DNA of 64,000 nucleotides, from positions 620,001 through 684,000 of the forward strand of contig CAMYXP010000001.1 of the NCBI GenBank assembly GCA_947303085.1. The letters run 5' to 3'. This stretch comes from an uncultured Bacteroidales bacterium (lineage in GTDB: Bacteria; Bacteroidota; Bacteroidia; Bacteroidales; F082). The position numbers and the translations under genes were made by a program. Positions 8,893 to 17,372 of the stretch are shown piece by piece (the first letter of the stretch is position 1; each line of letters begins with the position of its first letter). Under the pieces are notes generated by a model that did no database searches, had not been told where the DNA came from, and saw nothing but the letters and a program-made list of their open reading frames with translations.

Positions 8893-9933
8893 ATGATCCT
8901 TTATAAAAACGATATTGCCAAATTAAAAGAAATAATCTCTTCTCACACCAAAACATTTTTGCTATTGGATGAGAACTCGGAAAAATATTGCCTTCAATAT
9001 TTCAATACTATTGATTTATTAAAATCAAATACTATAAAGATTGTAATCCCGGCAGGAGAGCAGCACAAAAACATTGAAACTGTTCAATATATCTGGTCGC
9101 AACTTGTTGAAAATCACGCTGATAGAAAGTCGTTGCTGATTAATATTGGTGGCGGCATGGTGACCGACATAGGAGGTTTTGCTGCTTCATGTTATCAACG
9201 TGGTATCGATTTTATCAACATTCCGACCACGCTTCTGGGCATGATAGATGCAGCTGTCGGCGGCAAAACCGGTGTTGATTTTCAAGGACTTAAAAATCAA
9301 ATCGGAGTATTCTCGCAACCACTTGCAGTGGTGATTTTGTTCGAGTTTCTTGAAACCCTGCCGAAAAGAGAACTGTTATCGGGTTTGGCGGAGATTATCA
9401 AATACGGCTTCATTGTTGACAAAACTTTCTTGGAAGCGAAACTTACTTATCCTATTTATCCTGAATATATCGAGAAAGCCATTGAGGCTAAAGACGAAAT
9501 TACACTTAGCGACACCACTGAGCAGGGTAGACGTAAGATTTTGAACTTCGGTCACACTGTCGGGCATGCCATTGAAACGTATCTTATTGATAATCATCAG
9601 GAAATGCGTCATGGGGAAGGGGTGGCGCTCGGAATGGTTTCGGCCTTGTATCTTTCTGAAAAATATTGTAATCTTGATCATAAAATAACTTTATATTATA
9701 AAGATATTTATGCTAAAAATTTCAATAGATTTGATTTGAATGATATTTCTGTCGGTGAGTTGCTTGAGATAATGCGTCACGACAAGAAAAATCAGGATGG
9801 AGATATCAGATTTGTGTTGATTTCTGATTTGGAAAAACCTGTTTATGATGTTGTGGTGAATCCAGAGGATATTGTTGATTCAATTAACTATATCGTTGAT
9901 TATCTGAGAGATGAAAATTATTGGGGCAAATAA
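8893..9933 (+). CDS. aroB: 3-dehydroquinate synthase
   Basis: Second step of the shikimate pathway: DAHP to 3-dehydroquinate, with NAD and a divalent metal. Recognisable motifs are IPAGEQHKN, the nucleotide-binding GGGMVTDIGGFAAS, IPTTLLGMIDAAVGGKTGVD, and the metal-binding histidines in NFGHTVGHAIE and RHGEGVALGM. Its 346 residues are standard. It begins at the base after the tsaE stop and overlaps aroA by 23 bp. Together with aroA and the separate aroQ it shows that the host makes its own aromatic amino acids. Confidence 0.96.
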   Translation: MILYKNDIAKLKEIISSHTKTFLLLDENSEKYCLQYFNTIDLLKSNTIKIVIPAGEQHKNIETVQYIWSQLVENHADRKSLLINIGGGMVTDIGGFAASCYQRGIDFINIPTTLLGMIDAAVGGKTGVDFQGLKNQIGVFSQPLAVVILFEFLETLPKRELLSGLAEIIKYGFIVDKTFLEAKLTYPIYPEYIEKAIEAKDEITLSDTTEQGRRKILNFGHTVGHAIETYLIDNHQEMRHGEGVALGMVSALYLSEKYCNLDHKITLYYKDIYAKNFNRFDLNDISVGELLEIMRHDKKNQDGDIRFVLISDLEKPVYDVVVNPEDIVDSINYIVDYLRDENYWGK

Positions 9934-11113
9934 AACGTTTGACGTCACCGTCGACCTTGTGGGTAGCAAGAGCGAATCAAACCGCGCCCTGATGATTGGC
10001 TATTACGGCGGCTTCAACCCCCGCATCAAAAACCTTTCAGTATCCGACGACACCGTCTTATTAAAAAATATCCTTGCTTCACTTTCTTATCCATCTTATC
10101 CTCCTTATCCATCTTATCCTAAAATAATAGATTGTTCTAACGTCGGCACCGTCCTGCGTTTTCTCTTGACAGCCTTGGCATTTCGTGACGGCGATTACAT
10201 CCTCACCGGTTCCGACCGCATGCTGCAACGTCCTGTTGGCGACCTCGTTGATGCCTTGCGCGTAATGGGTGCTAACATCGAATACATGGAGCAGGAGGGA
10301 TTCCCACCATTACGCATTCATGGTAAAAATCCTGTGGGGACAGACCGCGTCTATTCACCACAATGCATACACGTTGATATATCCCGCAGTTCGCAATTCG
10401 CCTCGTCGTTGTTATTGGCCAAACCATCGCATTTGCATCTCGACGGCGACCTGTCGTCTCTCCCTTATATCGACATGACCATCGACATCATGTGCCATTT
10501 TTCGGCATATGTTAAACGTGAGGGCCGTGACATCTTTGTGCGACCGTCTGAATATCAAGATGTTGAATATACCGTCGAGTCCGATTGGACCTGCGCCTCG
10601 TATTGGTACGAGATCGTGGCGTTCAGCGAGAATGGCCGCGCGCGTTTGCGTAACCTGCATCTCGATTCAAAACAAGGCGACGCCATTGTCGCAAAATGGT
10701 TCGAACAATTCGGTGTACAATCCGTTCAGGATGGTAACGATATAATCATTGAAAAGAATCATTCGATTTTTTTCAATGATTTATCATTCGATTTCATCAA
10801 CAACCCCGACCTGTACCCGACCATCGCCGCCACCTGTGCCGGATTGAACGTCGAAGGTCATTTCACGGGTCTTCGTAATCTCGTGCATAAGGAGTCAGAT
10901 CGGGTGGCGGCGATGACCATGGAGTTATCCCGTGTAGGGACAGACCGCGTCTGTCCGCCGATTTTCGATTCTCATAACGACCACCGCATCGCCATGGCCC
11001 TCGCGCCTCTGGCAATGAAAATCGGCGCCATTGAAATCAATAACGCCGATGTCGTTTCAAAATCGTATCCAAATTTCTGGGAGGAATTTCAAAAAATTAT
11101 TCCCAGCCGTTAG
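9911..11113 (+). CDS. aroA: 3-phosphoshikimate 1-carboxyvinyltransferase (EPSP synthase) with three repeat-derived insertions
   Basis: Joins phosphoenolpyruvate to shikimate-3-phosphate. Core motifs are intact: GSKSESNRALMIG, SDDTVLL, NVGTVLRFLLTA, SRSSQFASSLLLA, the catalytic Asp in NNPDLYPTIAATCAG, HKESDRV and NDHRIAMALAP. Three places depart from the family. Residues about 59-71 contain SYPSYPPYPSYP, encoded by a 9-bp tandem array. VGTDRVYSPQ (about 142) and VGTDRVCPP (about 342) are both encoded by a palindromic DNA element repeated 600 bp apart. At the last site the stretch between KESDR and NDHR is about 14 residues shorter than in E. coli AroA. The reading frame is kept throughout. It ends by overlapping the convergent lutA-like gene by 17 bp. 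Confidence 0.93.
   Translation: MKIIGANKTFDVTVDLVGSKSESNRALMIGYYGGFNPRIKNLSVSDDTVLLKNILASLSYPSYPPYPSYPKIIDCSNVGTVLRFLLTALAFRDGDYILTGSDRMLQRPVGDLVDALRVMGANIEYMEQEGFPPLRIHGKNPVGTDRVYSPQCIHVDISRSSQFASSLLLAKPSHLHLDGDLSSLPYIDMTIDIMCHFSAYVKREGRDIFVRPSEYQDVEYTVESDWTCASYWYEIVAFSENGRARLRNLHLDSKQGDAIVAKWFEQFGVQSVQDGNDIIIEKNHSIFFNDLSFDFINNPDLYPTIAATCAGLNVEGHFTGLRNLVHKESDRVAAMTMELSRVGTDRVCPPIFDSHNDHRIAMALAPLAMKIGAIEINNADVVSKSYPNFWEEFQKIIPSR
10086..10121. repeat. 9-bp tandem array inside aroA (4 units)
   Basis: Four consecutive CTTATCCNN units (CCAT, CCTC, CCAT, CCTA endings) read in frame as YPS/YPP triplets. The same unit forms intergenic arrays at 45835-45861 and 48928-48963. Confidence 0.9.
10334..10352. 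repeat. Palindromic element copy 1 inside aroA
   Basis: GTGGGGACAGACCGCGTCT, 18 of 19 bases identical to the copy at 10934-10952. The right palindrome arm has decayed here (CTATTC instead of CTGTCC). Encodes VGTDRV. Confidence 0.85.
10934..10956. repeat. Palindromic element copy 2 inside aroA
   Basis: Contains GGACAGACCGCGTCTGTCC (10938-10956), a perfect 8-bp inverted repeat around CGC. It lies exactly 600 bp from copy 1 and is read in the same frame as VGTDRVCPP. Confidence 0.88.
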
Positions 11114-11822
11114 TCAATACATCTACTATATGTATCACCTTAATCGGTAATCCCTGCTTTTTCGCATACGAATCGAGGTGCATCATGCATGCCGCGTCGT
11201 TGGTGATCAGATATTCGGCACCTGAATCGATGGCGTCTTTCAGCTTCTGGTCGGCCAGCGATGCTGAAATCGTCTCGTGCTGCAGCGCGAACATGCCTTT
11301 TCCCATGCCGCAGCAAATCTCAGGATGTTTCAAGTCGACCAACTCCAGTCCGTTGACCTTCTGCAGCAGCTGCCTGCCTTCGTTTTTCAAACCTAATTCC
11401 CTTAACGAGGAACAAGAGTCGAGATATGCCGCCTTATGCGGAAATACAGCTTCGAAATAATCTTTATGTAATTGATTTACAAGGAAATCGGTAATCTCGT
11501 GGATGTTGCCGACAAACTGGTTGCATTTGAGATGGAAACTCGAGTTATGGAAAATCTCTTTGTATCTCGTTTTGATGAATCCCACGCACGACGCGCTGAT
11601 GCCAACTATCGGACGGTTGTTGTTGAGGTCGTTGATGAACTTCTCCGCGAGGTTTCTGGCCTCCTCGACATAGCCGCTGTTGAACGCGAACTTGCCGCAG
11701 CATGTCTGCTCAGGGTTGTATTCCACCTCGACACCAGACGCCTTCAACAGCTTCATGGTGTTCATCGCCGTCATCGGGTAAAACTGGTCGATGACGCAAG
11801 ATACAAAGAGGTCTACTGTCAT
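11097..11822 (-). CDS. LutA/YkgE-like iron-sulfur oxidoreductase subunit (two CCG domains)
   Basis: A 241-residue protein with two cysteine-rich CCG domains (QTCCGKFAFNSGY near 40 and EICCGMGKGMFAL near 165), plus CSSLRELG between them. This architecture is that of LutA/LldE, the subunit of the LutABC L-lactate utilisation complex, and of related heterodisulfide-reductase-like subunits. LutB and LutC are not adjacent; the upstream neighbour is a peptidase 18 bp away (dcp), with which it is probably co-transcribed. Its electron partner is therefore unknown. The 3' end overlaps aroA by 17 bp on the opposite strand. Confidence 0.85.
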   Translation of the reverse strand: MTVDLFVSCVIDQFYPMTAMNTMKLLKASGVEVEYNPEQTCCGKFAFNSGYVEEARNLAEKFINDLNNNRPIVGISASCVGFIKTRYKEIFHNSSFHLKCNQFVGNIHEITDFLVNQLHKDYFEAVFPHKAAYLDSCSSLRELGLKNEGRQLLQKVNGLELVDLKHPEICCGMGKGMFALQHETISASLADQKLKDAIDSGAEYLITNDAACMMHLDSYAKKQGLPIKVIHIVDVLTNGWE

Positions 11823-11840
11823 GATTATCAGTGTTTTATG

Positions 11841-13964
11841 TTATTTCAAACCACGTGCCTTCAAATATGGCTCGATGCTCGGCTCTTGACCGCGGAACTT
11901 CTTGTACTGTACCATTCCATCGTCGTTGCCGCATTCCTGCAAGCAGTTGATTCTGAATGACTTGGCAAGCTCTGGGTTGAATAGGTCGCCCGACTCCTTG
12001 AAGTAGTTGAAAGCATCTTTGTCAAGCACCTCGGCCCAGGTGTAGGCGTAGTATCCGGCACTGTAGCCGCCGCTGAAGATGTGGGCGAAGTTGGTGCTGC
12101 GATAGCGTGGGAGTATCTCACGAATCAGTCCGATGGCCTGCATCTGCTCTTTCTCGAAAGTGTCGACGTCTAAGTCGCTGACGTCGGTCAGCTCGTGTAA
12201 TTTCATATCCAAGATTGATGCCGCGATAAGCTCAGTGGTGTTGAATCCTTGGTTGAACAGAGCGCTGTTTTCAAGCTTCTCGATGAGACTGTCGGGCATG
12301 ACTTCGCCAGTCTGGTAGTGCTTGGCATACATGCGAAGCACCTCAGGCTCTCCAGCCCAGTTTTCCATGATTTGCGACGGCAGCTCCACGAAGTCGTGAG
12401 GCACATTGCCGCATGTTCTAGTGTATCTTCCTTTCGAGAAGAAGGCATGCAGCGAGTGTCCGAACTCATGCCACATGGTCTCTGTCTCGTCCCAGTTGAG
12501 CAGGGCAGGGGTGTCGCCCGATGCCGGTGTAAAGTTCATAACCAATTGAATAAGAGCGGGATGCCACACTCCGTTGATGTCGTAGCCGCCATCGCGGAAC
12601 GAGGTGCACCATGCGCCGCTGCTCTTCGACTCGCGAGGATAATAATCCAAATAAAGAAGTCCGAGAACCGAGCCGTCGTAGTCTTTCACCTCAAAGGTCT
12701 CGACACCTTCGTAATATACAGGGATGTCGTTTCTCTTTTCAAAAGTGATGCCGTATAACTTGTTGGCGGCCATGAACATACCGTTGCGGACGTTGTCCAA
12801 AGATAAGTATGGTCTTATGTAATTCTCATCGAAATCGTATTTGTTTTTGCGGACAATCTCCGAATAATACCACCAGTCGGAGCCTTGAATCTCAATAGGT
12901 TCGTCGCGGAGGTCGCAATCTTGGTGAACCAGCTGTCGCATCTCACGTAACTCTTTCATAGCCAATTCATTAGCCGGTTTGAAGATATCGCTGAGGAATT
13001 TGTCGACAGTAGGGGCGTCTTTTGCCATATTGACGGCCAACACATAGTTGGCATAGTTGTCGTAGCCCAAAAGCTGAGCTTTTTTCTGTCTCAATGCCAG
13101 CATTTCCTTGATGATGGCTTTGTTGTCGTACTCGTTGTCGTTGTCGCCGCGGTTATAATACTCTTTGTACATCTTTTCGCGCAACATCGGGTTATTGTCA
13201 AACTGCAGGAACGGGATGAGGCTCGGTTTGCTGAGTGTGAACACCCATTGGCCTTCAAGACCTTCTTTCCGGGCTTGCTCGGCGGCTGCGTCGATGCTCG
13301 ACTGTGGCAGTCCCTCGAGGTCTTTCTCGTGTTTCACGATGAGTTTGAAGTTGCTGTTTTCCTTAAGAAGATTATTGCCGAACTGCAGACTCAAAATCGA
13401 GAGTCGCTCGTTGATATCGCGAAGCTGAGCCTGGTCTTCCTCGTTCAGACCGGCACCTTTGCGGATGAAATCGTTGTAATATTTCTCAACCACTCGGTTT
13501 TGCTGGTCGTCGAGGTTCATCTCGGCGCGGTGGTCGTAAACATATTTAATCTTTTCAAAAAGCACAGGATTCATTGCTATATCGTCGCCGTGAGCCGACA
13601 TAAGTGGCATCACTTCTTCTGCAATTGCTTGCATCTCGTCGCTGTTCATGCATTCCATCATATTGAAAAACACGCCGCCGACCTTGCCGAGCAGCTCGCC
13701 CGATTTGTCGTAAGCCCAGATGGTGTTTTCAAAATTCGGAGCCTCGGTGTTGTTGCAGATAGCTTCGATTTCGGCCTTATGCTGTTTCATTCCTTCGATG
13801 AAGGCTGGCATATAATGTTCGTTTTTAATCTTGTCGAAAGCCGGAGCCTCGAGATATGTGCCATAATCCGAGAAAAATGGATTTTCGTTGCAACTGTCTG
13901 AATTGCAAGAAGTTAAGCCTATGATACTCATTGCAAAAATGATTAATGTGTTTTTAATTTTCAT
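11841..13964 (-). CDS. dcp: M3-family peptidyl-dipeptidase Dcp, lipoprotein
   Basis: A zinc metallopeptidase of 707 residues that removes C-terminal dipeptides from oligopeptides. The zinc motif is HEFGH in MWHEFGHSLHAFFSK (about residue 500), with the third ligand Glu in the downstream helix. LYLDYYPRESKSSGAWC and GDTPALLNWDE are typical of the Dcp/oligopeptidase A group. The N-terminus is a lipoprotein signal (MKIKNTLIIFAMSIIGLTSC), so it is probably anchored in the envelope, where it would digest peptides after uptake through the outer membrane. It has its own promoter (13990-13997) and is followed by the lutA-like gene. Confidence 0.93.
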   Translation of the reverse strand: MKIKNTLIIFAMSIIGLTSCNSDSCNENPFFSDYGTYLEAPAFDKIKNEHYMPAFIEGMKQHKAEIEAICNNTEAPNFENTIWAYDKSGELLGKVGGVFFNMMECMNSDEMQAIAEEVMPLMSAHGDDIAMNPVLFEKIKYVYDHRAEMNLDDQQNRVVEKYYNDFIRKGAGLNEEDQAQLRDINERLSILSLQFGNNLLKENSNFKLIVKHEKDLEGLPQSSIDAAAEQARKEGLEGQWVFTLSKPSLIPFLQFDNNPMLREKMYKEYYNRGDNDNEYDNKAIIKEMLALRQKKAQLLGYDNYANYVLAVNMAKDAPTVDKFLSDIFKPANELAMKELREMRQLVHQDCDLRDEPIEIQGSDWWYYSEIVRKNKYDFDENYIRPYLSLDNVRNGMFMAANKLYGITFEKRNDIPVYYEGVETFEVKDYDGSVLGLLYLDYYPRESKSSGAWCTSFRDGGYDINGVWHPALIQLVMNFTPASGDTPALLNWDETETMWHEFGHSLHAFFSKGRYTRTCGNVPHDFVELPSQIMENWAGEPEVLRMYAKHYQTGEVMPDSLIEKLENSALFNQGFNTTELIAASILDMKLHELTDVSDLDVDTFEKEQMQAIGLIREILPRYRSTNFAHIFSGGYSAGYYAYTWAEVLDKDAFNYFKESGDLFNPELAKSFRINCLQECGNDDGMVQYKKFRGQEPSIEPYLKARGLK

Positions 13965-13989
13965 GATTTAATGATGTTTGTACAAGCTG

Positions 13990-13997
13990 CAAAGATA
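13990..13997 (-). promoter_or_regulatory. TAnnTTTG -7 element for dcp
   Basis: Minus-strand TATCTTTG followed by C, 25 nt before the dcp ATG. Confidence 0.6.
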
Positions 13998-14017
13998 CAA
14001 ATATTTTCAAAAAAATC

Positions 14018-14704
14018 TTGCTTTGTATTGATTTTATTGCTATTTTTAGTTTTATGTTTTCTGTCGCGATGAACGCGCAAAGTGATGGCTTTTTCCGTAA
14101 TAGTTTTAATTATAATAACCGTACTGCAGAGATAGATGATAATGATGGAACCGGAATAAATAACTACGGTATAGGTGAGACAGTTCCTCTTGGTGGTGGT
14201 TTTGCTGGCCGCCGGTGCGGGTTATGCTGTTGCGCGACGCAGGCGTTCGAGCAAAAAATTGATATCATTGTTATTGGCCTGTTTGACAGATGCAAGCAAT
14301 GGAGAGGGTAAATGCCTTTATGGTTTGATAATTTTCCCGGATACATATATCCATCCTTCTTCAGATCTAGCCCCGCTTCCCCCAAAAATTAATGATCCAA
14401 ACAGTGCTTTTACTGATAATAACTATACAATAGCGCAGTGGACGGAAATGGAAAAAGCCAAAGCTGTTTTCTTGCCTGCCGCTGGTTGTCGTTGGACTAA
14501 TCCAGATGCAAGTATTATAGCCTATAAATTCAAGATACTAATAATCATTGCTATTATTGGTCTTCTTCGGACGACATATCCCACCCATCTACACATGCAA
14601 AGAATATGCGAATAGGGACTGGTGACTTCGTGTCGAACAGCTATACTCAACGTGTCAGGGGCAACTGTGTCCGTCTTGTTCGTATTGCTACTTCTGCAGA
14701 ATAA
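14018..14704 (+). pseudogene. Decayed fusion of two surface-protein remnants
   Basis: Three reading frames have to be joined to follow this gene. Frame one gives a signal-like N-terminus and NAQSDGFFRNSFNY...GETVPLGGG. After a frameshift near 14200 the next frame reads LLAAGAGYAVARRRR, the usual ending of small Bacteroidales proteins with a C-terminal hydrophobic stretch and Arg-rich tail. The same frame continues as GKCLYGLIIFPDTY...AKAVFLPAAGCR. After a second frameshift near 14540 a third frame gives YYWSSSDDISHPS...GNCVRLVRIATSAE and a stop. The last two parts match the C-terminal domain of the lipoprotein at 601-2658 (HGLIILPDNW, GAVFLPATGYR, YYWSS, VRLVK). I infer a recombined and frameshifted paralogue. 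The ATG-like starts in the track are not credible as live genes. Confidence 0.8.
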
Positions 14705-14821
14705 TAGTCCGAATTGTTAAAATTTTTTAAGATTTCCTGCATTTAACCGCAATTTGTGTTAAAAATTGTTAAAAACACAAAAAAGTGCGGTGTTGTGGAT
14801 GCTCGGTTCGACAATTAATTG

Positions 14822-14829
14822 TAATTTTG
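14822..14829 (+). promoter_or_regulatory. TAnnTTTG -7 element for the DUF5618 gene
   Basis: TAATTTTG followed by C, 45 nt before the ATG at 14875. Confidence 0.6.
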
Positions 14830-14874
14830 CGTCGGATTTGAAATTATTGTTTATCGAATAAAAACAAAAATTGT

Positions 14875-15267
14875 ATGAAACATAAAGATCCTATTGCTGA
14901 AGCGAGACGTTACGTGGATAACGCCAAAAAGACATTGAACGAAAACGGTGAGCTTGATATGGAAACCAAACTTTACCAAGATGAAAAATATGTTCGCGCT
15001 GCCGGTAATTACCTGTGGCTTGGCGTTCTTATGGCTCTTGATGCTGTTTTTAAGGTAAGAAAAGACCGTAGGACACGTGTTGATATTAATGCTTATCTTG
15101 AAGCAGTCGGGAAAAGAGACCGTAAATTGCTAAACTATGTCAACACTGGATACGATGTGATGCATCTTACAATGAATTATGACGGAGTGCCGGCTAAAGG
15201 CGTAAGCGATGAAGGTTTCCGTTTGGCTAACGCTATCATCGACCGATGCGAGACAATGTTGTCGTAA
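14875..15267 (+). CDS. DUF5618 family protein
   Basis: A 130-residue, mostly helical, charged protein without a signal peptide. The pattern PIAEARRYVDNAKKTL, then YLWLGVLMALDAVFKV and LLNYVNTGYDVMHLTMNYDG, matches the Bacteroidetes DUF5618 family, which resembles HEPN-like helical bundles in length and layout (that comparison is inference). Function is unknown. It is a monocistronic unit with its own promoter and no obvious terminator. Confidence 0.75.
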   Translation: MKHKDPIAEARRYVDNAKKTLNENGELDMETKLYQDEKYVRAAGNYLWLGVLMALDAVFKVRKDRRTRVDINAYLEAVGKRDRKLLNYVNTGYDVMHLTMNYDGVPAKGVSDEGFRLANAIIDRCETMLS

Positions 15268-15291
15268 TTGTTTTAAATTGTAATTTTTTTC

Positions 15292-15322
15292 TTGTTTTTT
15301 AATTTGAAATATGATATATTTG
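15292..15322 (+). promoter_or_regulatory. Promoter of the glucan operon
   Basis: TTG (15292-15294) lies 20 bp before TATATTTG (15315-15322). The debranching-enzyme ATG follows at 15357. Confidence 0.65.
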
Positions 15323-15356
15323 CAGTTTCATAAATTGGATAAAAATTTTTTGAAAC

Positions 15357-17372
15357 ATGGCATATATCTCTTTTGACAAACGGCAACTGGTGAACCTCGA
15401 ATTCACCATGAGCAAGGAGATTCTGCGCTCGAACCGCTCGGGAGCTTTCTACAACACAACGATAATCGGCTGTAACACAAGGAAATACCACGGTTTGCTG
15501 GTGGTTCCGCAGCCTCAGCTCGACAACAACAACCACGTGCTACTGTCGTCGATCGACGAGACCATCGTGGCAAATAAAGAGGAGTTTCATCTCGGAGTGC
15601 ATGAATATCAGGACGGGACGGTGGCACCGCGCGGACACAAATACTTGCGCGAGTTTACAGCCGAACCGATACCGAAGTTGAGATACCGTGTGGGAAGCTC
15701 GATACTCACCAAAGAGTATATCTTCGAGGAGAAAGAGCCTCGAATCCTCATACGTTATACGCTGGAAGAAGCGGCGCAACCGATAAAGCTGCGTCTGATG
15801 CCGTTCCTCGCGTTCCGTAACGTGCACATGCTCACTCACGAGAACTACGATGCCAACCGCAAATACACTCCGCTGAAAAACGGCGCGGCATGGCAGATGT
15901 ATGCCAACTACGACACTCTGTGCTTCCAGACATCGAAGGCCAACGAATACACCCATTGCCCGCTGTGGTATAAAAACGTGTTTTATATCAGGGAGTTTGA
16001 ACGCGGATACGACGCCGTCGAAGACCTCTATGTGCCTGGCTTCTTTGAGATAGCGATGAAGAAAGGCGACTGCATAGTGGTGTCGGCAGGAGTGGAGGAG
16101 AAGAATCCGGCCATGTTCAAGAAACAGTTTGAAAACCAGATAGAACACCGCATCCCTCGCGACAGCTTCGAACATTGTCTGCAGAACTCGGCGCAACAGT
16201 TTATTATTAAAGGTGAGAAGGGAACACGCATGTTTGCCGGATTCCCTTGGTTTGGCTCATGCAGCCGCGACACCTTCCTCTCGCTGCCGGGAATCTGTTT
16301 GGCAAACAATGACGAGAAGACGTTCAAAGAACTACTGAAATACTTCATCGAGAGGATGCAAGGAGCGTTTTTCCCGCATAAATACTACCAGAAGAGCCTT
16401 TATTACACGGCAGTCGACTCGCCGCTGTGGTTCTTCGTGAACCTTCAGAAATATGAGTCGATGCTGGGCAAAGAGAGAAAAGCGTTATGGCGTGAATATG
16501 GCAACGTGATAACCACCATACTCGACAGCTTCATCAACGGCACCGACTTCAACGTGAAGGCGCAGGATAACGGATTGCTTTACGCAGGTAACGAAAACCT
16601 CGCGTTGACATGGATGAACGTGTTCTGCGACGGTAAGCCATGGACACCGCGAACTGGATTCGCTATCGAGGTTAACGGATTGTGGTACAACGCATTACGT
16701 TATGGCGTGGAGCTTCTGAAAGCTGCCGACAAGAAGAATCCGCATCTGAAGACATGGCAGGAGGTGGCCGACAAGATCGAGAAGTCGTTCTTGCCAGTGT
16801 TTTATGATGAAAAGAACAATATGTTCTACGATTTCGTGAATGAGAAGGAGAAAAACAACATGGTGCGCCCGAACATGCTTCTGGCCGGCTCGCTGCGTTA
16901 CTCGCCACTCGACGACAAGATGAAGAAACGCATCTTGGATATCACACGCTCTGAGCTGCTGACAATCAGAGGGTTGCGTTCTCTGTCACCACGCGACGAG
17001 CATTACAAAGGCGTGACCATCGGCAACCACCGCGAGCGTGAGCAGGCATATCATAACGGAACAGTATTCCCTTGGTTGATAATGTCTTACGTCGATTTGT
17101 GCGTCCGTATTTATGGCAGGACGGCCCTTCCGTATCTCGAGGATTTGTACAACGGCTTCGGGCAGGCTATCTTCGAGAACGGCATCGGCAGCATCTCGGA
17201 GATCTACGACGGCAACCCGCCTCATGAGGCACGTGGCTGCATCTCGCAATCAACGAGCGTGGCGGCGCTGCTGTATCTGAATCATGTGATAAATTACCTG
17301 AAGAACGATGACCCGTTGTATGCGATTCATCATGTCTTTGGTGATAATAATTCAAAAAATACAAAACTATGA
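15357..17372 (+). CDS. Glycogen debranching enzyme, amylo-alpha-1,6-glucosidase (GH133-type)
   Basis: A 671-residue cytoplasmic enzyme that removes alpha-1,6 branch stubs from glycogen. Residues 1-230 are the N-terminal beta-sandwich of the archaeal/bacterial GDE family (SKEILRSNRSGAFYNTTIIGCNTRKYHGLL). The C-terminal (alpha/alpha)6 barrel carries GFPWFGSCSRDTFLSLPG, where the Asp is a catalytic candidate, then TWMNVF and EVNGLWYNAL, and SISEIYDGNPPHEARGC, whose Glu/Asp complete the active site in relatives. First gene of a four-gene run; its stop overlaps the next start as ATGA. Confidence 0.92.
   Translation: MAYISFDKRQLVNLEFTMSKEILRSNRSGAFYNTTIIGCNTRKYHGLLVVPQPQLDNNNHVLLSSIDETIVANKEEFHLGVHEYQDGTVAPRGHKYLREFTAEPIPKLRYRVGSSILTKEYIFEEKEPRILIRYTLEEAAQPIKLRLMPFLAFRNVHMLTHENYDANRKYTPLKNGAAWQMYANYDTLCFQTSKANEYTHCPLWYKNVFYIREFERGYDAVEDLYVPGFFEIAMKKGDCIVVSAGVEEKNPAMFKKQFENQIEHRIPRDSFEHCLQNSAQQFIIKGEKGTRMFAGFPWFGSCSRDTFLSLPGICLANNDEKTFKELLKYFIERMQGAFFPHKYYQKSLYYTAVDSPLWFFVNLQKYESMLGKERKALWREYGNVITTILDSFINGTDFNVKAQDNGLLYAGNENLALTWMNVFCDGKPWTPRTGFAIEVNGLWYNALRYGVELLKAADKKNPHLKTWQEVADKIEKSFLPVFYDEKNNMFYDFVNEKEKNNMVRPNMLLAGSLRYSPLDDKMKKRILDITRSELLTIRGLRSLSPRDEHYKGVTIGNHREREQAYHNGTVFPWLIMSYVDLCVRIYGRTALPYLEDLYNGFGQAIFENGIGSISEIYDGNPPHEARGCISQSTSVAALLYLNHVINYLKNDDPLYAIHHVFGDNNSKNTKL

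Noticed and set aside
10086-10121. Short tandem repeats as a CRISPR array
   Set aside because: The period is 9 bp with no spacers and no cas genes nearby.
13248-13901. 217-residue plus-strand ORF
   Set aside because: Antisense to dcp, which has intact zinc motifs and a signal peptide.
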